DNA of 64,000 nt from JACVRW01 sp036519295 (GCA_036519295.1 DATDLN010000237.1:9728-73727), one strand, 5' to 3'. Counted from the first letter of the stretch, positions 52,988-61,760 are shown. Numbers and translations: made by a program. The notes: generated from the letters alone by a model not told the origin.

Positions 52988-53028
52988 CGTTCGACCTTTT
53001 GCCGGATAAGGCCGCGAAAGGTCGAACG
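52988..53028 (-). terminator. Hairpin between DUF58 and the first VWA gene
   Basis: CGTTCGACCTTT (52988-52999) and AAAGGTCGAACG (53017-53028) are perfect reverse complements, with a GCC/GGC inner stem. It lies in the only large gap (139 bp) of the moxR operon and could attenuate transcription into the VWA gene. Confidence 0.5.
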
Positions 53029-53057
53029 CGTCGGCCCAGGCGCCCCGGCGGCGAAGC

Positions 53058-53966
53058 TCACGCCAACCTCCGGCACAGCTCGCGCGCCCACGAGCCCTCC
53101 GTCGACAGGACGACGTGTTCCGCCGCCGCGCGGCGGAACGCCGTCGCCACAGCGTCGCGCTCCTCGGCGGCGGCCCGGGCGTAGTCCTCGCGCAGGCGGC
53201 GGCTTCTGGTGTCGACCTCGATCCGGGCGCCGGTCTCCGGGTCGACCATCGTTAGGCGGCCCACGGCGGGCAGTGCCCCCTCGCGAGGATCGCGGATCTC
53301 GACGGCCAGGACAGTGTGCCGGGCGGCGAGCGCCGCCACCGGTCGCGCCCAGGTGGGCGGGCCCGCGAAGTCGGAGATCAGGACCATGAGGCTGGTCAGG
53401 CGCGCCAGGCGACCGAGTCGGAGGACCGTCCGTTCGAGCGGCTCGCCGGCGGTGCCGTCGGGCGCCACGCCCTCGGCGAGGGCCCGCCTAAGCCCGATGC
53501 GGGCCCCGCGACCTCCGCGCGGCGGCAGGAGCCGCGACACGGGGGCGCCATATGTCAAGAGCCCGACCTTGCCGCCCCGCCGAACGGCGAGCGTGCCGAC
53601 GACGTCGACAACTCCCTCGGCGACGTCGCTCTTCAGCCGGTCCGACGTGCCGAAGGCCATCGAGGCCGAGACGTCGACCGCCAGCCAGGTGGTGAGCAGT
53701 CGCTCGGGCACCTGCTGGCGGACGTGCGGGAAGCCCGTCCTGGCGGTGGCGGAGGGGTCCAGCTGGCGGACGTCGTCGCCCGGCTGGTAGGGACGCAGCT
53801 GCGCCAGCTCGGTCCCGGCGCCCACCCCGGCCGAGCGGTGCTCGCCGGCGAGCACGCCTCCCGCGCGACGGACGAAGCTGAGGTCGAGCGCCTCGACCAG
53901 AGCGGCCGGGACCTTCCCGCCGCCCTGGCGCCCGGCCGGCGGGCTCAGAGCGCCGGGGGCGGTCAC
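53058..53966 (-). CDS. DUF58 (VWA-like) protein
   Basis: A 302-residue DUF58 protein from a GTG at 53964-53966 that overlaps the moxR stop. The family signature is LRPYQPGDDVRQLDPSATAR; the VWA-like part has LAVDVSASMAFG (DxSxS) and MVLISDFAGPP. DUF58 proteins accompany MoxR ATPases and are thought to act in assembly or activation of surface complexes. No membrane helix is predicted, so it is probably cytosolic and links MoxR to the membrane VWA protein. Confidence 0.9.
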   Translation of the reverse strand: MTAPGALSPPAGRQGGGKVPAALVEALDLSFVRRAGGVLAGEHRSAGVGAGTELAQLRPYQPGDDVRQLDPSATARTGFPHVRQQVPERLLTTWLAVDVSASMAFGTSDRLKSDVAEGVVDVVGTLAVRRGGKVGLLTYGAPVSRLLPPRGGRGARIGLRRALAEGVAPDGTAGEPLERTVLRLGRLARLTSLMVLISDFAGPPTWARPVAALAARHTVLAVEIRDPREGALPAVGRLTMVDPETGARIEVDTRSRRLREDYARAAAEERDAVATAFRRAAAEHVVLSTEGSWARELCRRLA

Positions 53967-54976
53967 GCCGCCAGTGGCTCCCCGGCCGTCCGCGGAGGAT
54001 CGAGGTCGGGCTCCGGCACGGTATCGAGCACCCGGTGGAGCAGCTCGTCCGCGCTCACACCCTCGCTGAGGCCCTCGTAGCTCAGGACGAGCCGGTGCCG
54101 CAGCACCTCTGGAGCGAGGTCGCGGATGTCGCTCACCAGAACGTGACGCCGGCCGCGAAGAAGGGCGAGCGCTCGAGCGGACTGAACGAGGCCGATCGGG
54201 CCGCGCGGGCTCGCGCCGTAGCTCAAGAGCGGCTGCACGTCGCTCAGGCCATGCCGGCCCGGGCGCCGGGTGGCGTCGGCCAGCGCGACGGCGTACTCGA
54301 TCGCCTCGCGGTCGACGAACACGTCGCGCACGAGGTCGCGGAAGCGCAGCAGGTCGGCGGCGCTCAGCCGCACACCGATGTCGGCACGTGGGACGAGCGA
54401 GCTCTCCACCACCGCGGCCTCGTCGCCGGGCGCGGGATAGTCGACCAGGATCTTCATGAGGAAGCGGTCGACCTGCGCCTCCGGGAGCGGATAGGTGCCC
54501 TCGGACTCGATCGGGTTCTGCGTCGCGAGCACCAGGAAGGGGAGCGGCACGCGATGCGTGTCCCCCCCGATCGTGACCTGCTCCTCCTGCATCACCTCGA
54601 GCAGCGCGGACTGGACCTTGGCGGGCGCGCGGTTGATCTCGTCCGCGAGCAGGAAGTTGGCGAACACCGGTCCGAGCTCGGTGTCGAACGTCCCCGAGTC
54701 GGGCCGGTAGATGCGCGTGCCCACGAGGTCGGACGGCACGAGGTCGGGCGTGAACTGGATCCTCCGGAAGGTGCCGCCGACCACGGAGGCGAGCGTCTTG
54801 ATGGTTAGTGTCTTGGCGAGCCCCGGCACGCCCTCGAGCAGCACGTGGCCGCCGGTCAGGAGCGCCACCATGACGCGCTCGAGCATCGCGTCCTGGCCGA
54901 TGATGACCTGCTTGATCTCGTAGAGCGCCCCCTCGAGCGCCTCGCGTGGCTCGTCGTGACTTCGCATCTCGTCCAT
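53963..54976 (-). CDS. MoxR-family AAA+ ATPase
   Basis: A 337-residue MoxR ATPase from an ATG at 54976. Walker A is LLEGVPGLAKTL, Walker B FLLADEINRAPAK, sensor 1 VLATQNPIESEG and the arginine finger region LPEAQVDRF. The lid domain ends with GLVQSARALALLRGR and VLRHRLVLSYE. MoxR proteins work as chaperones with VWA partners, which are encoded directly downstream. The gene is divergent from the response regulator with about 90 bp between starts. Confidence 0.92.
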   Translation of the reverse strand: MDEMRSHDEPREALEGALYEIKQVIIGQDAMLERVMVALLTGGHVLLEGVPGLAKTLTIKTLASVVGGTFRRIQFTPDLVPSDLVGTRIYRPDSGTFDTELGPVFANFLLADEINRAPAKVQSALLEVMQEEQVTIGGDTHRVPLPFLVLATQNPIESEGTYPLPEAQVDRFLMKILVDYPAPGDEAAVVESSLVPRADIGVRLSAADLLRFRDLVRDVFVDREAIEYAVALADATRRPGRHGLSDVQPLLSYGASPRGPIGLVQSARALALLRGRRHVLVSDIRDLAPEVLRHRLVLSYEGLSEGVSADELLHRVLDTVPEPDLDPPRTAGEPLAA

Positions 54977-55064
54977 GGCCGTCCACGGTAGGCGGTGGGC
55001 TGTCACCGGCGGATAACGGCCGCCCCATCGGGTGGGTCCGGCCGAAGCCATTACCCTCGGTGGG

Positions 55065-55718
55065 GTGCGCGTGCTCGTCGCCGAGGACGAACGCCGGGTG
55101 GCCGACGCCGTGGCCCGCGGCCTGCGTCGAGAGGGAATGGCCGTCGACGTTGCCTATGACGGCGCCTCGGCGCTGGACAAGGCGCGCCTCTACCCGTACG
55201 ACGTCGTCGTGCTCGACCGCGACCTTCCGCTGCTCCACGGCGACGAGGTCTGCCGCACCCTGCGCGAGGAGGAGCCGGACAGGCGCGTGCTGATGCTGAC
55301 CGCCGCGTCCGGGGTCGACGACCTCGTGGACGGCCTGTCGCTGGGCGCGGACGACTACATGCCCAAGCCGTTCGCTTTCGCGGAGCTCGTCGCCCGGCTG
55401 CAGGCCCTCGCCCGGCGCGCCAACCCCGCGCGCCCGCCGACGCTTCGCGCCGGCGACGTGGAGCTCGACCCAGCTCGACACGTCGTCACCCGCGGGGGCC
55501 GCGAGATCGAGCTGACGCCCAAGGAGTTCGCGGTGCTGGAGGCGCTGATGGCCGCCGACGGGGGGGTTGTCTCGAACGACGAGCTCGTCGAGCGCGTGTG
55601 GGACGAGAACGCCGACCCGTTCACGAACTCGGTGCGGATGACGGTGCTGCGGCTGCGCCGGAAGCTCGGACAGCCGCCCGTGGTCGAGACCGTCAAGGGC
55701 GCCGGGTACCGCGTATGA
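55065..55718 (+). CDS. OmpR-family response regulator
   Basis: A 217-residue regulator from a GTG at 55065. The receiver has the acidic pair in VAEDERRVADA, the phosphorylated Asp in VVVLDRDLPLLHGDE, Thr in LMLTAASGV and Lys in YMPKPFAFAELV. The C-terminal winged helix contains LTPKEFAVLEALM and VRMTVLRLRRKLG, typical of OmpR/PhoB DNA binding. It is coupled to the histidine kinase (ATGA) and lies between the two VWA operons, making both likely targets. Confidence 0.93.
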   Translation: MRVLVAEDERRVADAVARGLRREGMAVDVAYDGASALDKARLYPYDVVVLDRDLPLLHGDEVCRTLREEEPDRRVLMLTAASGVDDLVDGLSLGADDYMPKPFAFAELVARLQALARRANPARPPTLRAGDVELDPARHVVTRGGREIELTPKEFAVLEALMAADGGVVSNDELVERVWDENADPFTNSVRMTVLRLRRKLGQPPVVETVKGAGYRV

Positions 55719-56824
55719 GACGGCCGCGGCCCACCATCCGGGCGCGCCTCACCGCGCTCTACGCCCTGCTCGTGGCGGCCTCGACCGGCGTCCTCTTGGC
55801 AGTGAGCTACTGGCTGCTCGCCCGTCACTTCGACCGCACGCTGCCGGACGCGCTCGCGAGCGACGCGCTCGAGGAGGTCGCGGTCCAGTATCTCGTCGCC
55901 TTCGCCGGCGTGCTCCTGGTTGCGGCGGTGATCGGCTGGGCGGTGGCCGGCCGCCTGCTCGCCCCGCTCAAGCGCATCACGGCCACCGCACGGCGGGTGT
56001 CGGAGGAGCGGCTCGGGGAGCGGATCCCCGCGGCCGGGCCGCACGACGAGCTGCGCGAGCTGGGGGAGACCCTGAACTCGATGCTCGACCGCCTCGCCGA
56101 CTCGTTCGAAGCACAGCGCCGCTTCGTCGCGAACGCCAGCCACGAGCTTCGCAGCCCCCTGACCGTGATCCGCTCCGAGGCCGAGGTGGCGTTGGCCAAT
56201 CCCGAGCCGGACCTCGAGGAGCTTCGAGGGATGGCGGCCTCGGTGGTGCAGGCCAGCCGCCGCACCGAGGCGCTGCTCGCCAGCCTGCTCATCCTCGCGC
56301 GCAGCCAGCGCGGCCTCGTGCAGAGCGGGCCCGTGAACCTCGCCGAGACGGCCGCTGCCGCGGCCGAGATGACGGCCGACGCGGCAGCCAGCGAGAGCGT
56401 GCGACTGACCCTCGAGCTCGAACCCGCGGTGATCGAAGGAGACCCCGCGCTGCTCGAGCGCCTGGTGGCCAACCTCCTCGAGAACGGCGTGCGCTACAAC
56501 CGGCCCGGCGGCTTCGTCGCCGTCCGGACGCGTGGCGTGGACGGTGCTGCCGAGCTCGAGGTGGAGAACAGCGGTCCGCTCGTGGAGCGGGCCGCCGCTG
56601 GGCGGCTGGCCGAGCCCTTCGAGCGGCTCCAGCGCAGCGCCGAGGGAGGCGGCGCCGGCCTCGGCCTGTCAATCGTGCGCGCGGTGGGCGAGGCTCACGG
56701 CGGATCGCTCGCGATCGAACCGCGCGAGGGGGGAGGGCTCAAAGTTGCGGTTCGGTTTCCGTCGGGCGCCGGCCGTCCCGCCACGGGCAGTCGCGAACGT
56801 CGACTGCGCGGTGCTCCTGCCTGA
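55715..56824 (+). CDS. Sensor histidine kinase
   Basis: A 369-residue HisKA-type kinase: transmembrane helices at about residues 12-34 and 60-82 enclosing a very short extracytoplasmic loop, then HAMP (LAPLKRITATARRVSE), the dimerisation helix with the phosphorylated His (FVANASHELRSPLTVIRSEA), the N-box LVANLLENGVRYNRPGG and G2 motif GAGLGLSIVRAVGEAHGG. The short sensor loop suggests sensing of the membrane or a partner protein. Its end overlaps the small membrane protein on the other strand. Confidence 0.93.
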   Translation: MRRPRPTIRARLTALYALLVAASTGVLLAVSYWLLARHFDRTLPDALASDALEEVAVQYLVAFAGVLLVAAVIGWAVAGRLLAPLKRITATARRVSEERLGERIPAAGPHDELRELGETLNSMLDRLADSFEAQRRFVANASHELRSPLTVIRSEAEVALANPEPDLEELRGMAASVVQASRRTEALLASLLILARSQRGLVQSGPVNLAETAAAAAEMTADAAASESVRLTLELEPAVIEGDPALLERLVANLLENGVRYNRPGGFVAVRTRGVDGAAELEVENSGPLVERAAAGRLAEPFERLQRSAEGGGAGLGLSIVRAVGEAHGGSLAIEPREGGGLKVAVRFPSGAGRPATGSRERRLRGAPA

Positions 56825-56954
56825 CCGCCGGCGCCGTCCGGTCGCGCTGATCGGCGAGCCGGCCGTCGAGCTGCGTGAGTCCGTGGACCGAGCTGCCGAA
56901 CAGCCCGACGCCGACGACCGCCACGGTTGCGATGGCCACTGGCCTGGCGCGCAC
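56739..56954 (-). CDS. Small membrane protein downstream of the second VWA gene
   Basis: A 71-residue protein: an N-terminal membrane helix (VAIATVAVVGVGLFGSSVHG), a polar stretch and a C-terminal VRDCPWRDGRRP segment. It starts 22 bp after the VWA stop on the same strand, as the last gene of the HtrA-VWA operon. Its 3' third overlaps the end of the histidine kinase gene on the opposite strand, which lowers confidence that the full length is real. Confidence 0.5.
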   Translation of the reverse strand: MRARPVAIATVAVVGVGLFGSSVHGLTQLDGRLADQRDRTAPAVRQEHRAVDVRDCPWRDGRRPTETEPQL

Positions 56955-56975
56955 AGGGAGAAAACTAGTGGATGC

Positions 56976-57935
56976 TCAGGGCAGGCGGCCGAACCACCCG
57001 AGCGAAAGGGCACCGCCCAGCAGCAGCAGGGCCGCTGCCCCGCCCGCGAAGGCGGCGGTGACCTGCCGGCGTTCCTTGCGGGTCGCCACCTGCGAGCCGA
57101 GCCGTTCGTAAACGGTGGCCAGCTCGCCGCCCGCGTCGGCTGCGAACGTGCGTCCGCCGCTCAGGGTCGCGATGCGGCGCATCGTCTCGCGATCGGGGGG
57201 CACCTGGCGGGTCACGGTCTCCCCGTCGCGCCGCTCGACCTGGATCGTGCCGCGATCGGTCCCGAGGGCCACGGTGTAGATGGGAATGCGGAGCCGAGCT
57301 GCGCGGCGCGCCAGGGGGAGCGGGTCGCGCCCGTGGGTCGAGGCGCCGTCGGACAGCAGGATGATCGCCCCGGGCGGCCTCTTGGCACGCTTCCCGTCCC
57401 CGCGTTCCAGGAGGGCGAGCGCGGCGGCCAGCGCGTTGCCCGTGGCGGTGCCGCCGCTTGGACGAAGCCGTTCGAGCAGTGCCCGCACCTCGTCGCGCTC
57501 CACGCGCAGCGGCTCGATCGCCTGGACCGAATGGTTGAAGGTGACGGCCCCTACGCGCAGGCGGCCGGGGGTGCGGTCGAGGAAGCGGAGTGCGGCATCG
57601 CGCGCTGCGTCGACGCGCGAGGGCTCGACGTCGCGTGCCTCCATCGAACCGGACACGTCGGTGACGAGCACGACCGATGCTCGCTCCTCGGGCACGGCCA
57701 CGGTCGCCTCCGGCCGGGCGAGAGCGATCGTGGCGACGGTCAGCGCCACCGCGTACACGACCATCGGGAGGTGTCGACGGAAGCCCGGGCGCCGCGGAGC
57801 CACGGAGGGGAGGAGCTGCGGCGACGCAAAGCTCGCCGCCGCCGCGCGGCGGTGGCGATCCACGAGCAGGTAGGCAGCGACCGCCAGGGGCAGCGCCAGC
57901 AGGAGGAGCAGGAACCAGGGCGCCTGAAAGCTCAC
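56976..57935 (-). CDS. BatA-like VWA membrane protein, copy 2
   Basis: A 319-residue paralogue of the 51980-52918 protein with the same plan: N-terminal membrane segment (PWFLLLLLALPLAVAAYLLV), a second helix, VWA MIDAS TDVSGSM (DxSxS), distal LLSDGASTHGRDPLPLARR and a C-terminal helix before a short tail. Shared segments (ETMRRIATLSGGRTF against ETMRRIAELSGGRSF) show recent duplication. It overlaps the HtrA gene by 4 bp, which pairs a VWA protein with a periplasmic-type protease. Confidence 0.88.
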   Translation of the reverse strand: MSFQAPWFLLLLLALPLAVAAYLLVDRHRRAAAASFASPQLLPSVAPRRPGFRRHLPMVVYAVALTVATIALARPEATVAVPEERASVVLVTDVSGSMEARDVEPSRVDAARDAALRFLDRTPGRLRVGAVTFNHSVQAIEPLRVERDEVRALLERLRPSGGTATGNALAAALALLERGDGKRAKRPPGAIILLSDGASTHGRDPLPLARRAARLRIPIYTVALGTDRGTIQVERRDGETVTRQVPPDRETMRRIATLSGGRTFAADAGGELATVYERLGSQVATRKERRQVTAAFAGGAAALLLLGGALSLGWFGRLP

Positions 57936-59110
57936 GGGGTTCGCTGCGGGCGCGTCTCGAGCTCGACCCTGATCGTGCGGCGCTTGCCGTCGCGCATCAC
58001 CTCGACCTCGATCTCGTCGCCGGGACGATGCGCCGACACGGCATCGGACACGTCCTCGGGCTCGTCGACCGGCCGGCCGTCGATGCCGACGATGACGTCG
58101 CCCGCGCGCAGGCCCTCATGCTCAGCCGGTCCGCCCGGAAGGACGGCCTGAATCGCCGCGCCCTGGGGGGCCGGGGCGGTAGTGACGCCGAGATAGGGCC
58201 GCACGATCCGCTCGCCCCGGCTGAGCCGCGGCACGACGTCTCGCACCGTGTTCGCAGGGACGGCGAAGCCGATCCCCACGTTGCCGCGGTTGCCGGCGGT
58301 GGCGATCTGGGCGTTCACGCCGACTACTCGGCCGCGGATGTCGAGCAGCGGTCCGCCCGAGTTGCCGGGGTTGATCGGAGCGTCGGTCTGGATCGCCTCC
58401 TCGATCTGGAAGCCGTCAGGGGCGCGGATCTCGCGTCCGACCCCCGAGACGATTCCCGCGGTCGCGGTTCGGTCGAGGCCGAAGGGGTGGCCGATGGCTA
58501 CCACGGAGTCGCCGACCCGCACGTCGTCCGAGTCCGCCAGCCGCAGCGGGCGGAGGGACCCGACGCTGCCCGGGTCCACGCGGAGCACCGCGAGGTCGGA
58601 GGAGGGGTCGGTGCCGAGGACGTCCGCCTCGACCAGGTGACCCGTGTCGTTGAAGCGCACCTGGGCGGTCTCGGCGCCGCTGACCACGTGCGCGTTGGTG
58701 ACGATCAGCCCGTCGGCGCGCACCACGAAGCCCGTCCCGGACGCGGGGCCGGCCTGGACGGAGACGACGCCCGGCCCGGCCGCCTCGTATACGCGTCCGA
58801 CGGCGGTCGAGGGAAGCGGGCGGCCGCCTCCCGCGGAGAGCAGCTCGGGTTCGTCATTGCTGCCGCCGGAGACGAGCGCCGCGACGGCAAGGGCGATCGC
58901 GATCAGGGCCGCGGCCAGGGTCGCCAGCGGGAGCAGGCGGAAGCGGCGTCGCGGCGGCTCCGGGTCGCCCTGGGGATCGGGCTCGGGGGCGACGTCCCGC
59001 CTCTCCTCCGCGGCCTGCGCCTGGCGGCGCCAGCGCGCGGAGGAAAACGGTCCCCGATCGACCTGACGGCCGTGGTCGCGGTCGATCCATAGGCGCGGCG
59101 GACGGCTCAT
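57932..59110 (-). CDS. HtrA/DegP-like serine protease with PDZ domain
   Basis: A 392-residue membrane-anchored protease. A cytosolic Arg-rich N-terminus precedes one transmembrane helix (about residues 58-82). The trypsin-like domain has the triad His in GLIVTNAHVVSG, Asp in DPSSDLAVLRV and Ser in INPGNSGGPLLDI. A C-terminal PDZ domain contains YLGVT, VLPGGPAEHEGLRAGDVIVG. HtrA proteins degrade misfolded envelope proteins. The ATG at 59110 is preferred to a GTG two codons upstream. Confidence 0.94.
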   Translation of the reverse strand: MSRPPRLWIDRDHGRQVDRGPFSSARWRRQAQAAEERRDVAPEPDPQGDPEPPRRRFRLLPLATLAAALIAIALAVAALVSGGSNDEPELLSAGGGRPLPSTAVGRVYEAAGPGVVSVQAGPASGTGFVVRADGLIVTNAHVVSGAETAQVRFNDTGHLVEADVLGTDPSSDLAVLRVDPGSVGSLRPLRLADSDDVRVGDSVVAIGHPFGLDRTATAGIVSGVGREIRAPDGFQIEEAIQTDAPINPGNSGGPLLDIRGRVVGVNAQIATAGNRGNVGIGFAVPANTVRDVVPRLSRGERIVRPYLGVTTAPAPQGAAIQAVLPGGPAEHEGLRAGDVIVGIDGRPVDEPEDVSDAVSAHRPGDEIEVEVMRDGKRRTIRVELETRPQRTP

Positions 59111-59158
59111 CCCCACGAAGGTAGGGACCTCCGCATCACCGCTGCATAACGGCGGCTG

Positions 59159-59446
59159 TCAGCCGCGGCGCATGAGCCGGCCCACCGCGGCCATCAGCTC
59201 GGTGGTGCGCTCGTCCTTCTTCGCTTCCTCGCCGCCCATGACGCAGTGCCGCGCATGCTCGTCGAGAAGGCCGAGCGCGACCTTGTCGAGAGCGGCCTGG
59301 ATCGCCCCGATCTGCGTCAGGACTTCGATGCAGTAGCGATCCTCCTCGACCATCCGCTCCACGCCGCGGACCTGCCCTTCGACCCGGCGCAGACGGCTCA
59401 TCAGCTGGTCCTTGGTGGCGGTGTAGCCGCGAGTCTCCGTTGCCAT
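59159..59446 (-). CDS. csoR: CsoR-family copper-sensing repressor
   Basis: A 95-residue all-helical repressor. The copper ligands fit CsoR: Cys in DRYCIEVLTQIGAIQ and the His and Cys of LLDEHARHCVMG. LMSRLRRVEGQVRGVERMV is the conserved first helix. The ATG at 59446 is preceded by a C/G-rich palindrome at 59458-59472 that matches CsoR operators, so it probably represses itself and derepresses when Cu(I) binds. No copper pump or chaperone gene lies nearby. Confidence 0.92.
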   Translation of the reverse strand: MATETRGYTATKDQLMSRLRRVEGQVRGVERMVEEDRYCIEVLTQIGAIQAALDKVALGLLDEHARHCVMGGEEAKKDERTTELMAAVGRLMRRG

Positions 59447-60684
59447 GGCTCGTATTGTACCCCGTGGGGGTATACATCCGGGGCGCCCGCGAGCTCCTCC
59501 ACCGCGTTCGCCGCCATGGCGGCGCCGTCGTGGCGCTCGCTCCAATCCCGCAGCCGGCTCGCCGTCTCCGCGTATCGCGGGTCGCCGAGCAGGCGGCGCA
59601 CCGCGAACCGCACGCCGCGGGGAGTCTGGAAGCGTCGTGGGAGCGACACGCCGACGCCGGCCCAGCGGATGCGCGCGGCGTTCTCGGCCATGTCGCCCGC
59701 GTGAGGGCAGGCAACCACCGGCACGCCGCAGGCGAGAGCCCGCGCGAGCGTCCCGTGTCCCGCATGCGAGATGACCGCGGTGCAGAGCGGCATCGTGCGC
59801 GAGTACGAGACCCAGTCGACCAGACGCGCGTTCGGCGGCGCCGGGAGCGGTCGCGAGGGCGGACGCCGGTTGGTGCTTGCGAGCACCCGCACGCGCTCGC
59901 CCGCCAGCCCCTCCAGAGCGGCCCGCACGAGCCGGTGCTCCGGATCCTGCGAGGTGCTCGGCGCGACCAGCACCAGCGGGTCGTCGCCCGGAGGGAGCTC
60001 GACCGCGCCGAACGGCTGCTCCCAGAGGAGGGGGCCGGTTATCCGCAGCGACGGCGACCAGCGGCGGGGGTATTCCAGCTGCGGGAAGGTGGCCACCAGC
60101 GCCAGCCGCCTGGAGATGCCCCCGTGCACATGCCCGAGCGGGGGCAGCCCGACCCGCCCCCGCGCCCCGTTCAGCTCGTCCCGGCCCTGGGCCTCGCCCC
60201 GCATCAGAAGCGGGCGGGCGAGCCGCCACAGCCGCCCGCCGGCTCGCGTGCGCGGGTAGACCGCCCCGACCGAGTAGACCGGGAAGCCGGGTTCACCCAT
60301 CGGCAGCACGTGGGGCACCAGCGTTACCCAGGGCCGTCCCTCGAGCTCCGCCGCGCGCGCGGCGCCGACCGTGAGGATGTCCGTCACCACCGCCTCCGGA
60401 TCGATCTCGCGTATCAGGGAGCGCGTCTCCATAGACGCTCGGACGGCCGCCTCGTACGGCTTCAGCGGACGTTCCCGGGTGGGGAACACCTGGTACTCGG
60501 GCGCCGCGGCGAAGCGTATGCCCCCGCGCTCGACGTGCGGGCGCCACTTGCGCCAAGTCTCGAGCGTGACGTCGTGCCCGCGGCGAGCGAGCTCGGCGCT
60601 CAGCGCGATCGCCGGGAAGGCGTGGCCGGGATCGCCGAACGCGGCGAGGAGGATGCGACGGCGGCCGCCCGGCTCCCCGCTCAG
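59401..60684 (-). CDS. GT-B glycosyltransferase (MGT/UGT-like), apparent CTG start
   Basis: A GT-B fold enzyme that transfers a sugar from a nucleotide donor. A GTG at 60489 would give 362 residues but removes the first Rossmann strand. The same frame continues upstream with RRRILLAAFGDPGHAFPAIA then LARRGHDVTLETW, the standard N-terminus, and the only start-like codon before the frame closes is a CTG at 60684 overlapping the LLM stop (CTGA). The full protein is then 427 residues, the usual family length. The C-terminal donor site has ISHAGHGTLARALACGVPVV. The 3' end overlaps csoR by 46 bp. Confidence 0.78.
   Translation of the reverse strand: MSGEPGGRRRILLAAFGDPGHAFPAIALSAELARRGHDVTLETWRKWRPHVERGGIRFAAAPEYQVFPTRERPLKPYEAAVRASMETRSLIREIDPEAVVTDILTVGAARAAELEGRPWVTLVPHVLPMGEPGFPVYSVGAVYPRTRAGGRLWRLARPLLMRGEAQGRDELNGARGRVGLPPLGHVHGGISRRLALVATFPQLEYPRRWSPSLRITGPLLWEQPFGAVELPPGDDPLVLVAPSTSQDPEHRLVRAALEGLAGERVRVLASTNRRPPSRPLPAPPNARLVDWVSYSRTMPLCTAVISHAGHGTLARALACGVPVVACPHAGDMAENAARIRWAGVGVSLPRRFQTPRGVRFAVRRLLGDPRYAETASRLRDWSERHDGAAMAANAVEELAGAPDVYPHGVQYEPWQRRLAATPPPRTS
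59458..59472. promoter_or_regulatory. CsoR operator
   Basis: TACCCC-GTG-GGGGTA is a perfect inverted repeat 11-25 bp upstream of the csoR ATG and has the C-rich/G-rich halves of known CsoR sites. It lies inside the last codons of the glycosyltransferase gene. Confidence 0.7.
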
Positions 60685-61712
60685 AGCATCTCCGCCAGCT
60701 CGCGCACGACGCGGAGGCGCGCCTCCGGCTCGAACGCCATCGAAGACACGATCAGGCTGCCGACCCCCGCCTCCTTGTAGACCGCGAGCCGCTCCCTGAT
60801 GTGATCGCGCGGCCCCGCCAGCGTCACAGTGTCGATCAGCTCGCCGGGAATGGCGGCGGCCGCCTCGTCCTTCTTGCCCTCGAGGTAGAGGTCCTGGATC
60901 TCTTCCGCCGCCTCCTCGAAGCCGTAGCGCCGAACGAGCGCGTTGTAGAAGTTCCGCTCGCGCGAACCCATGCCGCCGACGTAGAGAGCCACGAACGGCC
61001 GCATGACGTCCCGGGCGCGCTCGATGTCGTCGTCGATCGCGACCTGGACGCTGGGGGCGATGTCGAACCCGTTCAGCGACCGGCCCGTTCTCGCGGCCCC
61101 CTCCTCGAGGAGCTTTCGCGACTCGCCCACGTGCTCCGGCGAGAAGAACATCGGCAGCCAGCCGTCCGCGATCTCGCCGACGAGCTGCGTGTTCTTGGGG
61201 CCGATGGCGGCGACGTAGATCGGGATCCGCTCCTGTACCGTCCCGATCATCAGCTTGAGCGCCTTGCCCGGACCGTCGGGCAGCGGCAGCGTGTAGGTCT
61301 CCCCGTCGTAGACGAGGCGCTCGCGGGCCAGCGCCTTGCGGAGGATCTCGACGTACTCGCGCGTGCGTCCGAGCTGACGGGCGAAGCGCTGGCCGTGCCA
61401 GCCCTCAGCCACCTGGGGGCCGGAGGGCCCGATGCCGATCAGCATGCGCCCATCCGAGAGCTGGTCGAGTGTGGCCGCGGTCATCGCCGTCATCGCGGGC
61501 GAGCGGGCCGGCATCTGGAAGATCGCCGAGCCGATCCTGATCCGCTCGGTCTGGGCGGCGAGCCAGGCGAGAACCGTGGCCGCGTCCGAGCCGTAGGCCT
61601 CGGCGGCCCAGACGGAATCGAAGCCCGCGGCCTCGGCCTCCTTCACCAGCTGGAGCTGGTCTTCCGAGGTGAGCCCGAGGCCCCAGTAGCCCACGTTGAG
61701 GCCCAGCCGCAT
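60681..61712 (-). CDS. LLM-class F420-dependent oxidoreductase
   Basis: A 343-residue luciferase-like monooxygenase-fold enzyme. The ATG at 61712 has AAAGGAGAG upstream. MRLGLNVGYWGLGLTSEDQL and AEAAGFDSVWAAEAYG are the family start; RIRIGSAIFQMPARSPAMTA and SDGRMLIGIGPSGPQVAEGW form the cofactor site, and IPIYVAAIGPKNTQLVGEIA follows. This set matches F420-dependent oxidoreductases of actinobacteria rather than bacterial luciferase. Substrate unknown. It is coupled to the glycosyltransferase downstream. Confidence 0.92.
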   Translation of the reverse strand: MRLGLNVGYWGLGLTSEDQLQLVKEAEAAGFDSVWAAEAYGSDAATVLAWLAAQTERIRIGSAIFQMPARSPAMTAMTAATLDQLSDGRMLIGIGPSGPQVAEGWHGQRFARQLGRTREYVEILRKALARERLVYDGETYTLPLPDGPGKALKLMIGTVQERIPIYVAAIGPKNTQLVGEIADGWLPMFFSPEHVGESRKLLEEGAARTGRSLNGFDIAPSVQVAIDDDIERARDVMRPFVALYVGGMGSRERNFYNALVRRYGFEEAAEEIQDLYLEGKKDEAAAAIPGELIDTVTLAGPRDHIRERLAVYKEAGVGSLIVSSMAFEPEARLRVVRELAEML

Positions 61713-61760
61713 GTAACTCTCCTTTCGCCGCTTGTGCGAGTCCGCAGGGACGCGCATCCT

